This document shows, one piece after another, positions 17,361 to 26,310 of a stretch of 64,000 bases of DNA. The notes under the pieces were generated by a model. That model did not search any database and was not told the DNA's origin. It saw nothing but the letters and a program-made list of their open reading frames with translations. Within the stretch, counting starts at the first letter, position 1. Each line of letters begins with the position of its first letter. Position numbers and translations under genes: made by a program. The DNA is taken from assembly GCA_016713585.1 (NCBI GenBank), contig JADJOV010000001.1, positions 496,001 through 560,000 of the forward strand, given 5' to 3'. Origin of the DNA: Bdellovibrionales bacterium (GTDB lineage Bacteria; Bdellovibrionota; Bdellovibrionia; Bdellovibrionales; Bdellovibrionaceae).

Positions 17361-18263
17361 TTAGTCCGTCTTTGCACGATAGTTGATTGAACAATTTTCG
17401 AAATCCAGGGTCCCGCCAACTTGACTAAGGATTGCCGTCAGGGAAATGGCGTCAGCTATCGATTCGATTTGAAAATCTTCGTTTTTCGCTGCTTGAATAG
17501 CAGACCTAGCTTTTTTGGTGATCTCAACATTTTCTGCAAACTCATCCTTTCTTTCTGGGATCGCTTGTATGAGGTCAGTTAGAATACTCAGCACATCCTC
17601 AGAAAACCCAATCAAATGGGTTTTCATATTCTCAATTTGTGCAACACATTTCCCATTTTCCTTTATCATATGAGGTGCCGCCAGACCAACCCGCGGAGAC
17701 GTGAGTGATGAATTGAGAATTACAACTTTGATAATGGCTTTAAAAATCAAGTCTTCCGGTTTCTTAGACTGAACAGTATTTAAGATTTTAGTAGCATGTT
17801 TGAGAAATTCAATTTTTTCATCCCCCACAGCCGGCAAAACTGAGAACCATTGAATGGACTTATAAAACTCAAAAATTTGTCGAAAAATCAGATCTAGGCC
17901 CTCGCCCACCTTGGGATCAATATCAGGATTCTTTGATAAGATAGGAGGTTTGAGCTGGTTCACGCGATTTCCTTCGACGACAGACTTAAGGATGTCTTTC
18001 ATTTCCAGTCCCGACAGTTTAAAATAAGCGGAAGCCAGGGTCACGCGCAAGGAATCAGTCTCTTCACTGTGATCCCCTTTGGGCTGATGGCTTTTGTCGC
18101 GACTTTCGATTTCTTCAGAGAGTAGAATAATTGCCTGCTCAACTTGTCCCTGATCAATCAAACGATAAGCTCTGGTCTGAATTGACTCTTCGGGCTGCTT
18201 TTTTGAAGTACACCCTAGGCAAAAGACCAAAAGACAAATCCTCACAATCATGCTGATTTTCAT
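17361..18263 (-). CDS. Lipoprotein of unknown function, helical
   Basis: The leader ends in the lipobox FCLGC, so the mature protein is lipid-anchored. The mature 280 residues look mainly alpha-helical; 'RAYRLIDQGQVEQAIILLSEEIE' resembles one tetratricopeptide-like hairpin. Its ATG overlaps the stop of the upstream gene (ATGA-type overlap at 18260-18263), and a TTG start for the next gene follows its own stop by one base. This tight packing shows a co-translated operon. The substrate or partner is not visible. Confidence 0.7.
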   Translation of the reverse strand: MKISMIVRICLLVFCLGCTSKKQPEESIQTRAYRLIDQGQVEQAIILLSEEIESRDKSHQPKGDHSEETDSLRVTLASAYFKLSGLEMKDILKSVVEGNRVNQLKPPILSKNPDIDPKVGEGLDLIFRQIFEFYKSIQWFSVLPAVGDEKIEFLKHATKILNTVQSKKPEDLIFKAIIKVVILNSSLTSPRVGLAAPHMIKENGKCVAQIENMKTHLIGFSEDVLSILTDLIQAIPERKDEFAENVEITKKARSAIQAAKNEDFQIESIADAISLTAILSQVGGTLDFENCSINYRAKTD

Positions 18264-19144
18264 GGTTGCGGATCCTTAGGGGGTTCACCACTTGAGTCAT
18301 CCTTGGTGAAGCTTTCACTGGAGTCATCCTTGGTGACTACACCATCAGGGTCAATCTTGAATCCCAGACGTGTACGAATCGCACCACTACTATCTTCAAT
18401 CTCATCAACCTTCACGTGAGTCGCGACTCCATCGCGAGAAAAGCTAAGAAGCCATCGGGAGTCGGCGCCAGATCCCAAGTTGATATTCTGGCATTTCATT
18501 TGTCGACTCGCTATGCTTTCACAGGCAAAAGCTATCTTTGAGATATCGCCCTGTTCACTAACAGATTCGTCAGCAATTCTGATTTTACCTTCACCGGCCT
18601 CTGATGAGAGAACAGTTTTCTGAATCAGACTGTCGCAATGAAAGATGACAATCTCGAGCCTATCCCCTGGAACATTGTATTTAATTGAATAGTGGTGTTG
18701 AAGGCAGCTCGGCGAACTTGCTTGACCTGCTTGTGGATTGCGAGGGTCAAGCTCTCCTGAAAATAGAACTATGTCATTTTCAAATTGATAGAGAGATCGA
18801 GATGACTGCTCAATGGCTGAGCTCATATCATCAAGAAGGCCAGTGTTAATTTCAACTGGGACAGAATCATTTAGCTTAGCCGTAACGTCTTTAATTCTAA
18901 GTAGAAATTTCTGGGCGTCCTCAAGGCGCTTATTCGCTTGACCTGAGGCCTTGATTTCATTCTTGATATCTCTTCCGGCACTTGGATTTTGAAAGTCACG
19001 CTCGTGAACCCGGGACTGACATCCTACAAATTGGCCGCCAATATAGATGATGGTGGCAATTAGGCCTAAACGAAGTGAAGGTTTAAGGTTTTCACAGAGG
19101 CTCCTCAGTTGAAGCAATTTTAATGAATTTAATTTTAAAGACAT
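18260..19144 (-). CDS. Probable lipoprotein with C-terminal repeat, first gene of envelope operon
   Basis: The N-terminus is basic, followed by one hydrophobic stretch 'LGLIATIIYIGGQFVGC', whose end is lipobox-like. The middle has no recognised domain. The C-terminal tail holds a short direct repeat, TKDDSSES/TKDDSSGE, coded by repeated GTCATCCTTGGTGA units near 18296-18345, and ends in Pro-rich residues. ATG 19144 is preferred to 19186 because the longer start adds only polar residues. It is the first gene of the operon that runs to 15625. Confidence 0.6.
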   Translation of the reverse strand: MSLKLNSLKLLQLRSLCENLKPSLRLGLIATIIYIGGQFVGCQSRVHERDFQNPSAGRDIKNEIKASGQANKRLEDAQKFLLRIKDVTAKLNDSVPVEINTGLLDDMSSAIEQSSRSLYQFENDIVLFSGELDPRNPQAGQASSPSCLQHHYSIKYNVPGDRLEIVIFHCDSLIQKTVLSSEAGEGKIRIADESVSEQGDISKIAFACESIASRQMKCQNINLGSGADSRWLLSFSRDGVATHVKVDEIEDSSGAIRTRLGFKIDPDGVVTKDDSSESFTKDDSSGEPPKDPQP

Positions 19145-19610
19145 TCGACTCCCCCAAGACTGCTGCGGCCCCAGATAATAACTCAAAAGGAGAAAATTCT
19201 ACAGAGCAGATGGTGATGAAAAAATTTTTTCCCGAATGTCTAAATGTATGACAAATGCTCGTCGCGAAGGTTAGATGGTCAAATCAGGGGTCATGTTTTC
19301 GATTTGATTGAGCAGGTAGGAATGACATTTTTTGTCCCTGAATTGTTAAGATTGCACTGATGTCTCTTGTTTGATTTGGCACGTGTCGTTGCGGTCAAGT
19401 GAACAACGGCGCTCAATCTTCCTAAACTCCTCAATACCTGATAGACGATAAGGTCGGCTGAGCGGACCATCGACCTCTAATTTCATTGTCCGGCACTTCG
19501 CGAGGTTGGAGATTGTGGACAAAACTCTTGATAATCTGCCGGCTTTTGCGATACTTTCGCCACTCCTGGGAACCCGGGCTAGTGGCGTTTTTTTTTGTGA
19601 AGGTGGCTCT
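19145..19610. other. Intergenic stretch between envelope operon and S1-domain gene
   Basis: About 465 bases separate two divergent genes and should hold both promoters. I see no clear sigma-70 pair, hairpin with T-run or conserved RNA. A reading frame that continues the S1 gene upstream to 19506 lacks a ribosome site and is not needed. Confidence 0.5.
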
Positions 19611-20843
19611 ATGTCGAAAAAAGATATGTTTGGTGATGAGATTGGCAAACGACCAAGTGAGGATTTTGGATCGCTTTTGGAAATGAGTGAAAGAGGGCGG
19701 ATCAGAAATTTGAAGAATGGGGACCAAATCAAAGGCGAGATTTTGGCCATAAACAAACAGTCTGTTTTTGTGGCGACAGGAACCCCGACGGATGGAGTGT
19801 TGCCACTTTCTGAAATTTTGGATGAAAAACAGGTTCCCAAATTCAAAATTGGGGAAGTCATTGACGTCATCGTCGTGAGACAAAAAGCGGATGAAATTCT
19901 GTTGCGATATAAGGGAGCCAAGGGTATTTCTGCCGAAGTTGAAAACCTGGAGGATGCCTTCGATATGGAGCTTCCCATTGAGGGAAAGGTCCTTGAGGTC
20001 GTCAAGGGTGGATATCGTGTTTTAGTTCATGGCCAGAAAGCCTTCTGTCCAGTCAGTCAGATGGATCAAAGAGTTAGTCCAGACTCGGCCCAGTATGTTG
20101 GGAACAAGTATACTTTTTTGGTCACCCAGTTTGAAAATCAAGGGCGAAACATTGTCGTATCTCGACGAAAAATTTTGGACTTAGAGAAGGCGGAAAACGA
20201 AGGGACTTTTCTTCTTAAGTACAAGGTTGGGGATATATTGCCGGGAACTGTCAAACGCATTGAAAAGTATGGAGCTTTTATTGAGCTCGAGGGCGGGATC
20301 GAAGGTATGGCCCATATCTCAGAAATTGCTTGGGGGCGTATCCAAGACCCATCCGAAATTGTGCGAATTGGGCAGTCTGTCACAGTTAAGCTTCTGAAAG
20401 CTGAAGAAGAGGGAACTCGGCTTAAGATTTCATTATCCATTAAACAGGGTGGCGGAGAGGGTGACCCGTGGATGAGCATCTTCGAGAAGTTTCCTGTTGG
20501 GACTATTGTGCAAGGAGTTGTGGATAAAAAGGAAAACTTTGGCCTCTTTGTTCAAGTTGCACCTGGACTTAATGGGTTATTGCCTCGTTCAAAATGGAAG
20601 GAAGAGGCCAACGCCAATGAATACGACAACAAAAAACGGGGTGATATTGTCCCTGTTCAAATAGATCAAATCTTGTTTGAGGAAAAGAAAATTTCACTCC
20701 GCGTTCCTACGGAAGGGGTTGATGACTCCTGGAGGTCCCATCAGTCGGCAGCAGGCCAGGGCTTGGGATCGACCTCTGGAAAGGGTCTAGGGAGTGGTGG
20801 ACTAGGCGGGTTGGCTGACCTGATGAAGAAGGCCAAGCCCTAG
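19611..20843 (+). CDS. Protein with four S1 RNA-binding domains (ribosomal protein S1-like)
   Basis: Four S1 (OB-fold) units are visible, starting near 'GDQIKGEILAINKQSVFVATG', 'PIEGKVLEVVKGGYRVLVHG', 'GDILPGTVKRIEKYGAFIELEGGIEGMAHISE' and 'GTIVQGVVDKKENFGLFVQVAPGLNGLLP'. The third is the most canonical. The tail is Gly/Ser-rich. Length (410) is shorter than Escherichia coli S1 with six domains, so it may be an S1 paralogue or the short S1 of this lineage; it binds single-stranded RNA in either case. ATG 19611 has GAAGGTGG upstream. The frame is intact. Confidence 0.88.
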   Translation: MSKKDMFGDEIGKRPSEDFGSLLEMSERGRIRNLKNGDQIKGEILAINKQSVFVATGTPTDGVLPLSEILDEKQVPKFKIGEVIDVIVVRQKADEILLRYKGAKGISAEVENLEDAFDMELPIEGKVLEVVKGGYRVLVHGQKAFCPVSQMDQRVSPDSAQYVGNKYTFLVTQFENQGRNIVVSRRKILDLEKAENEGTFLLKYKVGDILPGTVKRIEKYGAFIELEGGIEGMAHISEIAWGRIQDPSEIVRIGQSVTVKLLKAEEEGTRLKISLSIKQGGGEGDPWMSIFEKFPVGTIVQGVVDKKENFGLFVQVAPGLNGLLPRSKWKEEANANEYDNKKRGDIVPVQIDQILFEEKKISLRVPTEGVDDSWRSHQSAAGQGLGSTSGKGLGSGGLGGLADLMKKAKP

Positions 20844-20931
20844 CTCTATTTGTACCAAAGTAGTTCTGTAATGCCAGAGCTGTGGCCTATGGTGTTCGTG
20901 AGTGTGGGCTTTTTGGAAAGAGTGATTTAAA

Positions 20932-21354
20932 TTAAGAATTTCGCAAGGATTTTTCGGTGTGACCAGTGGATTGTACTTCGTGAGAATGAGTCTCTAGCAG
21001 CTGAGCGTCTAGTTTGTGTTGAAAAATTAGCTCGTTCGCTTCGCGAGCTTTGACTGCAAGGTCTTCGATAAGATGATGAATCTCGTCAGTATTGCTTTCA
21101 ACTTTAACCGGTTGTCTTGCCGCTGCTAGGCTTGCCCAGTGGGTGTTTTTTTGTTCTTTGGGCTTTTGTTTCCTAAGGGGTCTCATTCGCCCGTCTTTCA
21201 ACGCGAAAGTTGAAAAAGTGCTGAGTCCAATAATGACCAGAAATGCAACTTTAGCTTTTTCCATGGGATTTTCAAACCCCTGAATGACCAATAGGCCAAG
21301 GTATCCCACAAGACTTGCACTGAGCACACCATAACTGAAGTACTTTAGCTTCAT
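20932..21354 (-). CDS. Small membrane protein of unknown function beside cpaF
   Basis: The product has two short hydrophobic helices near the N-terminus ('FSYGVLSASLVGYLGLLVI' and 'VAFLVIIGLSTFSTFAL') followed by a charged helical tail of about 85 residues, probably in the cytoplasm. GGGGGAGG lies just before ATG 21354. It is 19 bases after the TadA/CpaF-type ATPase gene, so the two are probably co-transcribed. It could be a partner of the ATPase but has no recognised family. Confidence 0.6.
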   Translation of the reverse strand: MKLKYFSYGVLSASLVGYLGLLVIQGFENPMEKAKVAFLVIIGLSTFSTFALKDGRMRPLRKQKPKEQKNTHWASLAAARQPVKVESNTDEIHHLIEDLAVKAREANELIFQHKLDAQLLETHSHEVQSTGHTEKSLRNS

Positions 21355-21373
21355 GAGACCTCCCCCGATTTCC

Positions 21374-22480
21374 TTAGGCCGTGAGTCGAATTTTAACCCC
21401 TGGATCAAAAAAGTTTTGCGGGAATTGGTTCTTCTGAACTCGAGGCGTGTTAACAAAATTCGGAACCACTCCAGTTGATTTTAAAGTCTTTCCGTTGAAG
21501 TTTTGAAAAATGCTTTCTATTTTATACTCAGTGCCATTTCGACCTTGGAGCTCGATGATCTCGACAATTCTGCGGCGTCCATCAAAACCACGTTCTGTTT
21601 GGATGATCAGACTAATGGTTTTTGAGATGTCTTCTTGAATCATGTCGCGAGGAGCGTCTAGGCCTGTCTGCAAAATCATAGACTCGAGTCGGCGAAGCGC
21701 ATCAGCGCCAGAGTTGGCATGTAGAGTCGTAAGACTCCCTTCATGGCCTGTATTCATGGCCACGAGCATATCCCAAGCTTCAACTCCTCGACATTCACCC
21801 ACGATGATTCGATCCGGTCGCATTCTGAGGGCGTTCTTGAGAAGCTGATGCATTGTCACTGCAGGTTCAGAGCCAAGCTGCGGTCGAGTCTCCATCCTGA
21901 CGACATTTTTAACGTTGATTTGTAACTCAGCTGTATCCTCAAGTGTAATGACCCGTTCCTTGGAGGGAATAAAGGAGCTGAGAATATTAAGCAAAGTTGT
22001 TTTTCCTGATCCGGTCCCACCACTGACAATTATATTTTGTTTAAGCTGGACCGCCTGATTCAGGAAATATACAGCTTTGTCGTCTAGGACTCCCATCTGA
22101 ATCATTTGCTGAAAGCTCACCATATTTGGATTAAATTTTCGAATTGTGAGCGTCAGCCCGTCCAGAGTGATAGGAGGAATGACAACATTTAGCCGCGAGC
22201 CATCGGGAAGACGAGCGTCCAAATAGGGATGACGATTGTTGAGCTCACGCTTCACAATAACCGCGATCGCCTGAACAAAGCGCCAAAGTTGATCAACATT
22301 ATTAAACTTCAGAGGACTTTCCTCAATAACACCGGCTCGTTCAATAAAAATTCGATCCCACCGATTAATCATAATTTCGGTAATCGTTGGATCAAGCAAA
22401 TGCATCTTCAAAGCGCCAGACTCTTGCCGCCAATCCACTTGTTGTTCTGGAATAAATTGCTTTTTTATATTTTCGCTCAC
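21374..22480 (-). CDS. TadA/CpaF-type secretion or pilus ATPase
   Basis: Type II/IV secretion ATPase, 368 residues. Walker A 'GGTGSGKTT' is at 154-162, the Asp box region 'ERVITLEDTAELQ' follows, and Walker B/His box 'RPDRIIVGECRGVEAWDMLVAMNTGHEGSLTTLHANS' is complete. This is the CpaF/TadA/TrbB-VirB11 branch. The N-terminal domain has 'LDPTITEIMIN'. No TadB/TadC, CpaB or pilin genes are next to it, so it is either an isolated gene that works with a distant cluster or part of a two-gene unit with the small membrane protein downstream. The frame is intact. Confidence 0.88.
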   Translation of the reverse strand: MSENIKKQFIPEQQVDWRQESGALKMHLLDPTITEIMINRWDRIFIERAGVIEESPLKFNNVDQLWRFVQAIAVIVKRELNNRHPYLDARLPDGSRLNVVIPPITLDGLTLTIRKFNPNMVSFQQMIQMGVLDDKAVYFLNQAVQLKQNIIVSGGTGSGKTTLLNILSSFIPSKERVITLEDTAELQINVKNVVRMETRPQLGSEPAVTMHQLLKNALRMRPDRIIVGECRGVEAWDMLVAMNTGHEGSLTTLHANSGADALRRLESMILQTGLDAPRDMIQEDISKTISLIIQTERGFDGRRRIVEIIELQGRNGTEYKIESIFQNFNGKTLKSTGVVPNFVNTPRVQKNQFPQNFFDPGVKIRLTA

Positions 22481-22562
22481 AAAGTAGAGATCGGAAAATT
22501 CAGAAAAATCTAAACAGACCTATGGCTGGTTCGTGATCCAAGACTTGAGCTCCAGCCAGACG

Positions 22563-23466
22563 TCAGGGGGCGCCCTCGTGAACAGCCTTGACCATCAGAT
22601 GATGCGGAACCTTTTTTGTCTCAAAAAGTCTAACTTTGACCGATAAAAAATCTCGACGAACAATAGCTTCAGAAGTTTGCTGATTCAGAACCTGATCACC
22701 ATGAGAAAGAAACAATAGGGCAGGAATTGGAATCGAAATTTGAGATCCCTCAATCACTTTTCGGCCAAACATTTCAATCCGGTGACCCGTTAACAAAGGA
22801 ATTTTCTGTAAATATTCTTCAGGCCTCAGGGTCATTACTTTCAACTCTCGCAGACGAGTTATCTTGAAAATCGGTGCCACAGGCAAAAACTTTGCAAAAG
22901 CGCCAATCGCTTTCCCAAAAATATCTGCCCAAGAATAGTGGGGCGAGTAGAATGGCGAATAAAAACTCACCGATTTGATCCTCATCAAATCTAAAGGACT
23001 AAGATCAGGAGACCTCATTTTTCGCCGCAGATATGAGTGTATCAGTAGCCCTCCGGTTGAAAAACCCAACCAAATGAACCCGCTGAAAGCATTGAATTGC
23101 CGCGTCCAAGATTGGGTCAAGTTTACTTTCCCAGTCCTCTGGCGAAAAATGATCCGTTAACTTCGGGTTCGCCCCAAAACCAGGAATCAAAAGATTCAAA
23201 ACACTAAACCCTAACTCTTCAATCGCTTGAGCTGATCCAGACATTTCAGCCGGGGAACCCATAAAGCCATGAATAAAAATTGCGACTTCACTGGTAGAGG
23301 CGATTTTGAAAGTGGGTCGATTCACAGTATTGATCTGTACTGAGTCTGAACTTAGTCCTAATGATTGACCCAGTTGACTATATTCTTTACGTAAGTCAGT
23401 CCAATACGCATTAAATGCATGGACGATGGGCTCTAGTGGATCATTAAGAACTGTCTCAAGCTTCAT
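22563..23466 (-). CDS. Alpha/beta hydrolase (carboxylesterase/lipase-like), one frameshift
   Basis: The first part has 'VAIFIHGFMGSPAEM', the oxyanion-hole HGF block, and 'GFSVLNLLIPGFGANP'. The second part, in another frame, supplies the nucleophile elbow 'GFSTGG' (G-x-S-x-G) and later 'LFLSHGDQVLN' with a likely Asp and 'HHLMV' with a likely His. Removing one base from the A5 run at 23060-23064 joins 'QRVHLVGFSTGGLLIHSY'. No signal peptide is seen. Its start follows the LexA stop by four bases, so it may share the LexA promoter. Substrate is unknown. Confidence 0.82.
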
Positions 23467-23469
23467 AAT

Positions 23470-24261
23470 TTAAAAATTTCTCATTAAGCTCACAACTCGG
23501 CCTTCAATTTTAACCTTTTCTTCAGAATACCAAAGCGAATCCATCTGTTCATTTGAAGGGCGCAATTCAATTCTCCGACTTGCAGAGTTCTTAGAATGAA
23601 GAAAATATCTTTTCACAGTGGCCTCGTTTTCGACCCTTGCTACAATCAAATCTCCGTTTTGAGCAGATTTAATCTTCTGCACCAAAATCAAATCTCCATC
23701 CAGAATACCCTCTTCAATCATCGACAGTCCTTGAACTCTCAGCGCAAAAGTCTCACCTGGAATTTTAACCATCGATGGAGGGACTTGAACTTCTTCATCA
23801 AATGTTAATCTTTCAAGAGGTTGACCTGCGGCAACAGTTCCCAACAAGGGGATCGACAAGATCTCCTCGCGTGCCTGGAGGAGCTGAGCGCGAGAAGATC
23901 TTGCCGTCGAGAACGAATTTGAGGGCAACAAAAGCTGTATAGCTCGCTTCTGATGCGGATGAACCAACAAGTAGCCCTTTGCGGTCAGCTGCTTGAGATA
24001 GTTCTGAACTGAATTAAAAGAGGCAAATGCAAAATGCTCTTTAATCTCCTGATAGCTCGGAGAAAGCCCATCTCGGTCAACAAAAGCCTCGATGAATTCA
24101 AGAACCATTTTTTCTTTCGCCGAAAGCGATCTGACTACTTTCCCTGAGTTCCGATTCGGGGCCAAACTCTGCATCGAAGAACGCAGAGATTCAGCCTCCA
24201 AACCAGATTCAGGATAGGACAAAGAAGACGAACGGCTAGGGAAGGGCGATTTTGCATTCAA
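23470..24261 (-). CDS. lexA: LexA-like SOS repressor
   Basis: Winged-helix DNA-binding domain at about 46-105 ('LSAKEKMVLEFIEAFVDRDGLSPSYQEIKEHF'), then a self-cleaving S24 domain. The cleavage site is Ala145-Gly146 in 'GTVAAGQPLE'; the catalytic dyad is Ser180 ('VQGLSMIEEG') and Lys217 ('ENEATVKRYF'). All residues for RecA-stimulated cleavage are present. The N-terminus carries about 40 extra Ser-rich residues; the start at TTG 24261 is doubtful because it lies at the likely transcription start, and translation may begin later. A near-consensus LexA box lies directly upstream, so the gene is probably autoregulated. Confidence 0.88.
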   Translation of the reverse strand: MNAKSPFPSRSSSLSYPESGLEAESLRSSMQSLAPNRNSGKVVRSLSAKEKMVLEFIEAFVDRDGLSPSYQEIKEHFAFASFNSVQNYLKQLTAKGYLLVHPHQKRAIQLLLPSNSFSTARSSRAQLLQAREEILSIPLLGTVAAGQPLERLTFDEEVQVPPSMVKIPGETFALRVQGLSMIEEGILDGDLILVQKIKSAQNGDLIVARVENEATVKRYFLHSKNSASRRIELRPSNEQMDSLWYSEEKVKIEGRVVSLMRNF

Positions 24262-24271
24262 CTTAAGTGTA

Positions 24272-24301
24272 AAAGTACAGTGTAAATTATATGTAAGTCA
24301 A
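24272..24301 (-). promoter_or_regulatory. Promoter with LexA operator upstream of lexA
   Basis: On the minus strand TTGACT (24301-24296) and TACTTT (24277-24272) stand 18 bases apart as -35 and -10 elements. Overlapping the -10 is TTACACTGTAC (24285-24275), which matches the Bdellovibrio operator TTAC-N3-GTAA at seven of eight fixed bases. Binding there would block the polymerase. Confidence 0.55.
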
Positions 24302-24330
24302 GCGGCTCTTTGCTTTTTTTATAAAAGAAG

Positions 24331-24663
24331 TTACTCTTGGCACACCGGTCTAATATATCGGCATCCTTCGGTCGAGGTATTTTCTAGGATGTTGTTTGTT
24401 AGGGCCGCCGCTGACTGCCCGTTTGCAGATGGTGTGGCTAACTCTGGGCTGGAGGCAACACTGCGTGTTTTTTCAGGTTGAATAGCCTGTGGGTCATTCG
24501 CACCATATGAGATCGCGGGAGTTGCGCTCTGGGGGATGCTCAAAACAGAGGCTAGGTCGGCTTGTTGGGTCTTAGAGAATATACTCGCGTTTTCGTAAAG
24601 AATGATTAGCAAAGGGTTAACTATGAGCATCACTAACAGGCCCCATTCCCTCGTTATATTCAT
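24331..24663 (-). CDS. Small membrane-anchored or exported protein, unknown function
   Basis: The 110-residue product has one hydrophobic N-terminal stretch ('WGLLVMLIVNPLLIILYE'), which would act as a signal anchor, then a Ser/Ala/Pro/Gln-rich tail of low complexity. GGGAGG is placed five bases before the ATG, which supports it as a real gene. It lies between lexA and a divergent peptidase gene. No family was recognised. Confidence 0.55.
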   Translation of the reverse strand: MNITREWGLLVMLIVNPLLIILYENASIFSKTQQADLASVLSIPQSATPAISYGANDPQAIQPEKTRSVASSPELATPSANGQSAAALTNNILENTSTEGCRYIRPVCQE

Positions 24664-24789
24664 GAAACCTCCCGGTCTTTGCTTAGCACTTTTTTATATC
24701 CTATCGAAGAAACTGTTCTCACTCTTTAACAAAATAAGAATTCTCAAATTAGATCGAGCTGCTATTCAAATTTCCGATTTAGGTTATTT

Positions 24790-25686
24790 TTGAGCTTAGC
24801 ATTTGTGAAGCGAATCCTTGTTTTGTTTCTGTTTGGATTTCTTAATATGTTCTTCTCAATCCACGTCTGGGCACAGACTCAGAAGGCTTTAGACCTCGAA
24901 AAGACTTGTTTTGAAATGTTAGGGCAATTCAAGGGGGCGTCTAACAAGGAGCTTCTGGGGCGGGCTTGCGCTCGAGTCACTGTCCTTGATCAGTGTCAAA
25001 GTGTTAACAAAGTTCCGCTTTTTCACTTTCAGAAAGAAGGGTATCTTAAGATTCCCAAAAGAATACTCGTCTTCAGTTTAATTCATGGGGATGAAATCGG
25101 CCCAGGGAGCGTCGGGCGGTATTGGATTGAGAATCTTGAGCGGATTTCACCTCGCAATACGTGGCGAGTTATTCCAATTTTAAATCCCGATGGGCTGGCT
25201 CTCAAGACGAGAACCAATTTGAATCAAATCGATCTCAATCGAAATTTTCCGACCAAAGATTGGTCAGACTCTGCTCAGCTTTACTGGAAAAAAACCAATA
25301 TGAATCCACGTCGATTTCCAGGAAAGGCAGCAGGAAGCGAGCCTGAGGTGGTTTGCGCACTATCTCATATTCAAGATTTCAGCCCTGATTTTGTTGTCTC
25401 AATTCACACTCCACTTCACGTTTTAGATTTCGATGGGCCCCAGATACGCCCGCCGAAATACGATTATCTGCCTTGGAAGAGTTTAGGGCATTTTCCCGGA
25501 AGCCTTGGGCGCTATTTGTGGTTTGAGCGTGAAACCCCTGTGTTGACAATGGAGCTCAAGCAAGAGCTACCCCAGAAATTTGATACCTTTGAAAAGCTTC
25601 AAGATGTGATCGGGACTTTGGTTAAGTTCGAAACCGGCGTTCATGCAAAGCAAAAGCACTTAAACGAAATATCCTCAACTCAATGA
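24790..25686 (+). CDS. Exported M14-family zinc carboxypeptidase (murein tripeptide amidase-like)
   Basis: The zinc and catalytic pattern of M14 peptidases is present: 'HGDE' (H99, E102 from the TTG start), 'INP DG' in 'IPILNPDG', the substrate Arg/Asn block 'IDLNRNFPT', the third zinc ligand in 'VVSIHTPLH' and the catalytic Glu in 'VLTMELKQEL'. The N-terminus has a hydrophobic leader ending 'FSIHVWAQ', so it probably acts in the periplasm, possibly on peptidoglycan peptides as MpaA relatives do. TTG 24790 or GTG 24805 may be the start. It ends seven bases inside the convergent gene. Confidence 0.85.
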   Translation: MSLAFVKRILVLFLFGFLNMFFSIHVWAQTQKALDLEKTCFEMLGQFKGASNKELLGRACARVTVLDQCQSVNKVPLFHFQKEGYLKIPKRILVFSLIHGDEIGPGSVGRYWIENLERISPRNTWRVIPILNPDGLALKTRTNLNQIDLNRNFPTKDWSDSAQLYWKKTNMNPRRFPGKAAGSEPEVVCALSHIQDFSPDFVVSIHTPLHVLDFDGPQIRPPKYDYLPWKSLGHFPGSLGRYLWFERETPVLTMELKQELPQKFDTFEKLQDVIGTLVKFETGVHAKQKHLNEISSTQ

Positions 25687-26081
25687 ACCTGATTGTTCTG
25701 CAGGATCTGATTGATCTGGTCTTGGCGATCGGAATTGCTTAGTACCTTATCTTGAATATCCGAAAGCGTAGCCAGAAGCTTGTCCTTGGCCTGACGAATA
25801 GCCACGAAGATATTTTTATCCAGACCCTCTTCATGAAGCTCAGTGTCTTCTTCGCGGAGGATAATAGCAATCCGGTACATCTTTTTAAGTTTATTCATTG
25901 GAATCGCGCGTCCTTCAGTCTCAAGTTGAATCGCGAGGCGCTTGGGATCCTTCAAAATCACAGAAACAATTGTCGACGGAGTGACGAAGTTTTGAAGCTC
26001 AGCAATCTGTTGAAGAATATAGGACTTAACTTCGGGATTTTCTTCGTCAAACTCAGCCCGAGGGCCGGAAAGATTTGCCAT
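25680..26081 (-). CDS. Conserved-looking cytoplasmic protein of unknown function
   Basis: The 133-residue acidic protein appears fully helical after a short polar N-terminus; no signal, membrane segment or metal motif is seen. A perfect AGGAGG lies seven bases before the ATG, which supports high expression. It stands alone and converges on the M14 peptidase gene with a short tail overlap. Confidence 0.6.
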   Translation of the reverse strand: MANLSGPRAEFDEENPEVKSYILQQIAELQNFVTPSTIVSVILKDPKRLAIQLETEGRAIPMNKLKKMYRIAIILREEDTELHEEGLDKNIFVAIRQAKDKLLATLSDIQDKVLSNSDRQDQINQILQNNQVH

Positions 26082-26310
26082 ACAGGTCCTCCTAGTCCGT
26101 TGATGTTATTATAACATGGGATCGGTTTTTTGCAGGTCAAGATAGAGCCTGATTTAAAAATTTTCTCAAAGTCCTATCAAAACGCTTGGAGATGCCTTAA
26201 AATGCATTTATTTTTCACCGCTTGACTCAAAATGGGTCAAGACTCTAAGTTTAGACGCTCATCTGAATAATTAAATATTATGCTAACTATAAAACGATTT
26301 CGGGGGTCCA

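Noticed and set aside
19346..20005. Minus-strand frame of 219 codons opposite the S1-domain gene start
   Set aside because: Ser/Pro/Arg composition is that of an antisense shadow; the plus-strand gene has clear S1 domains.
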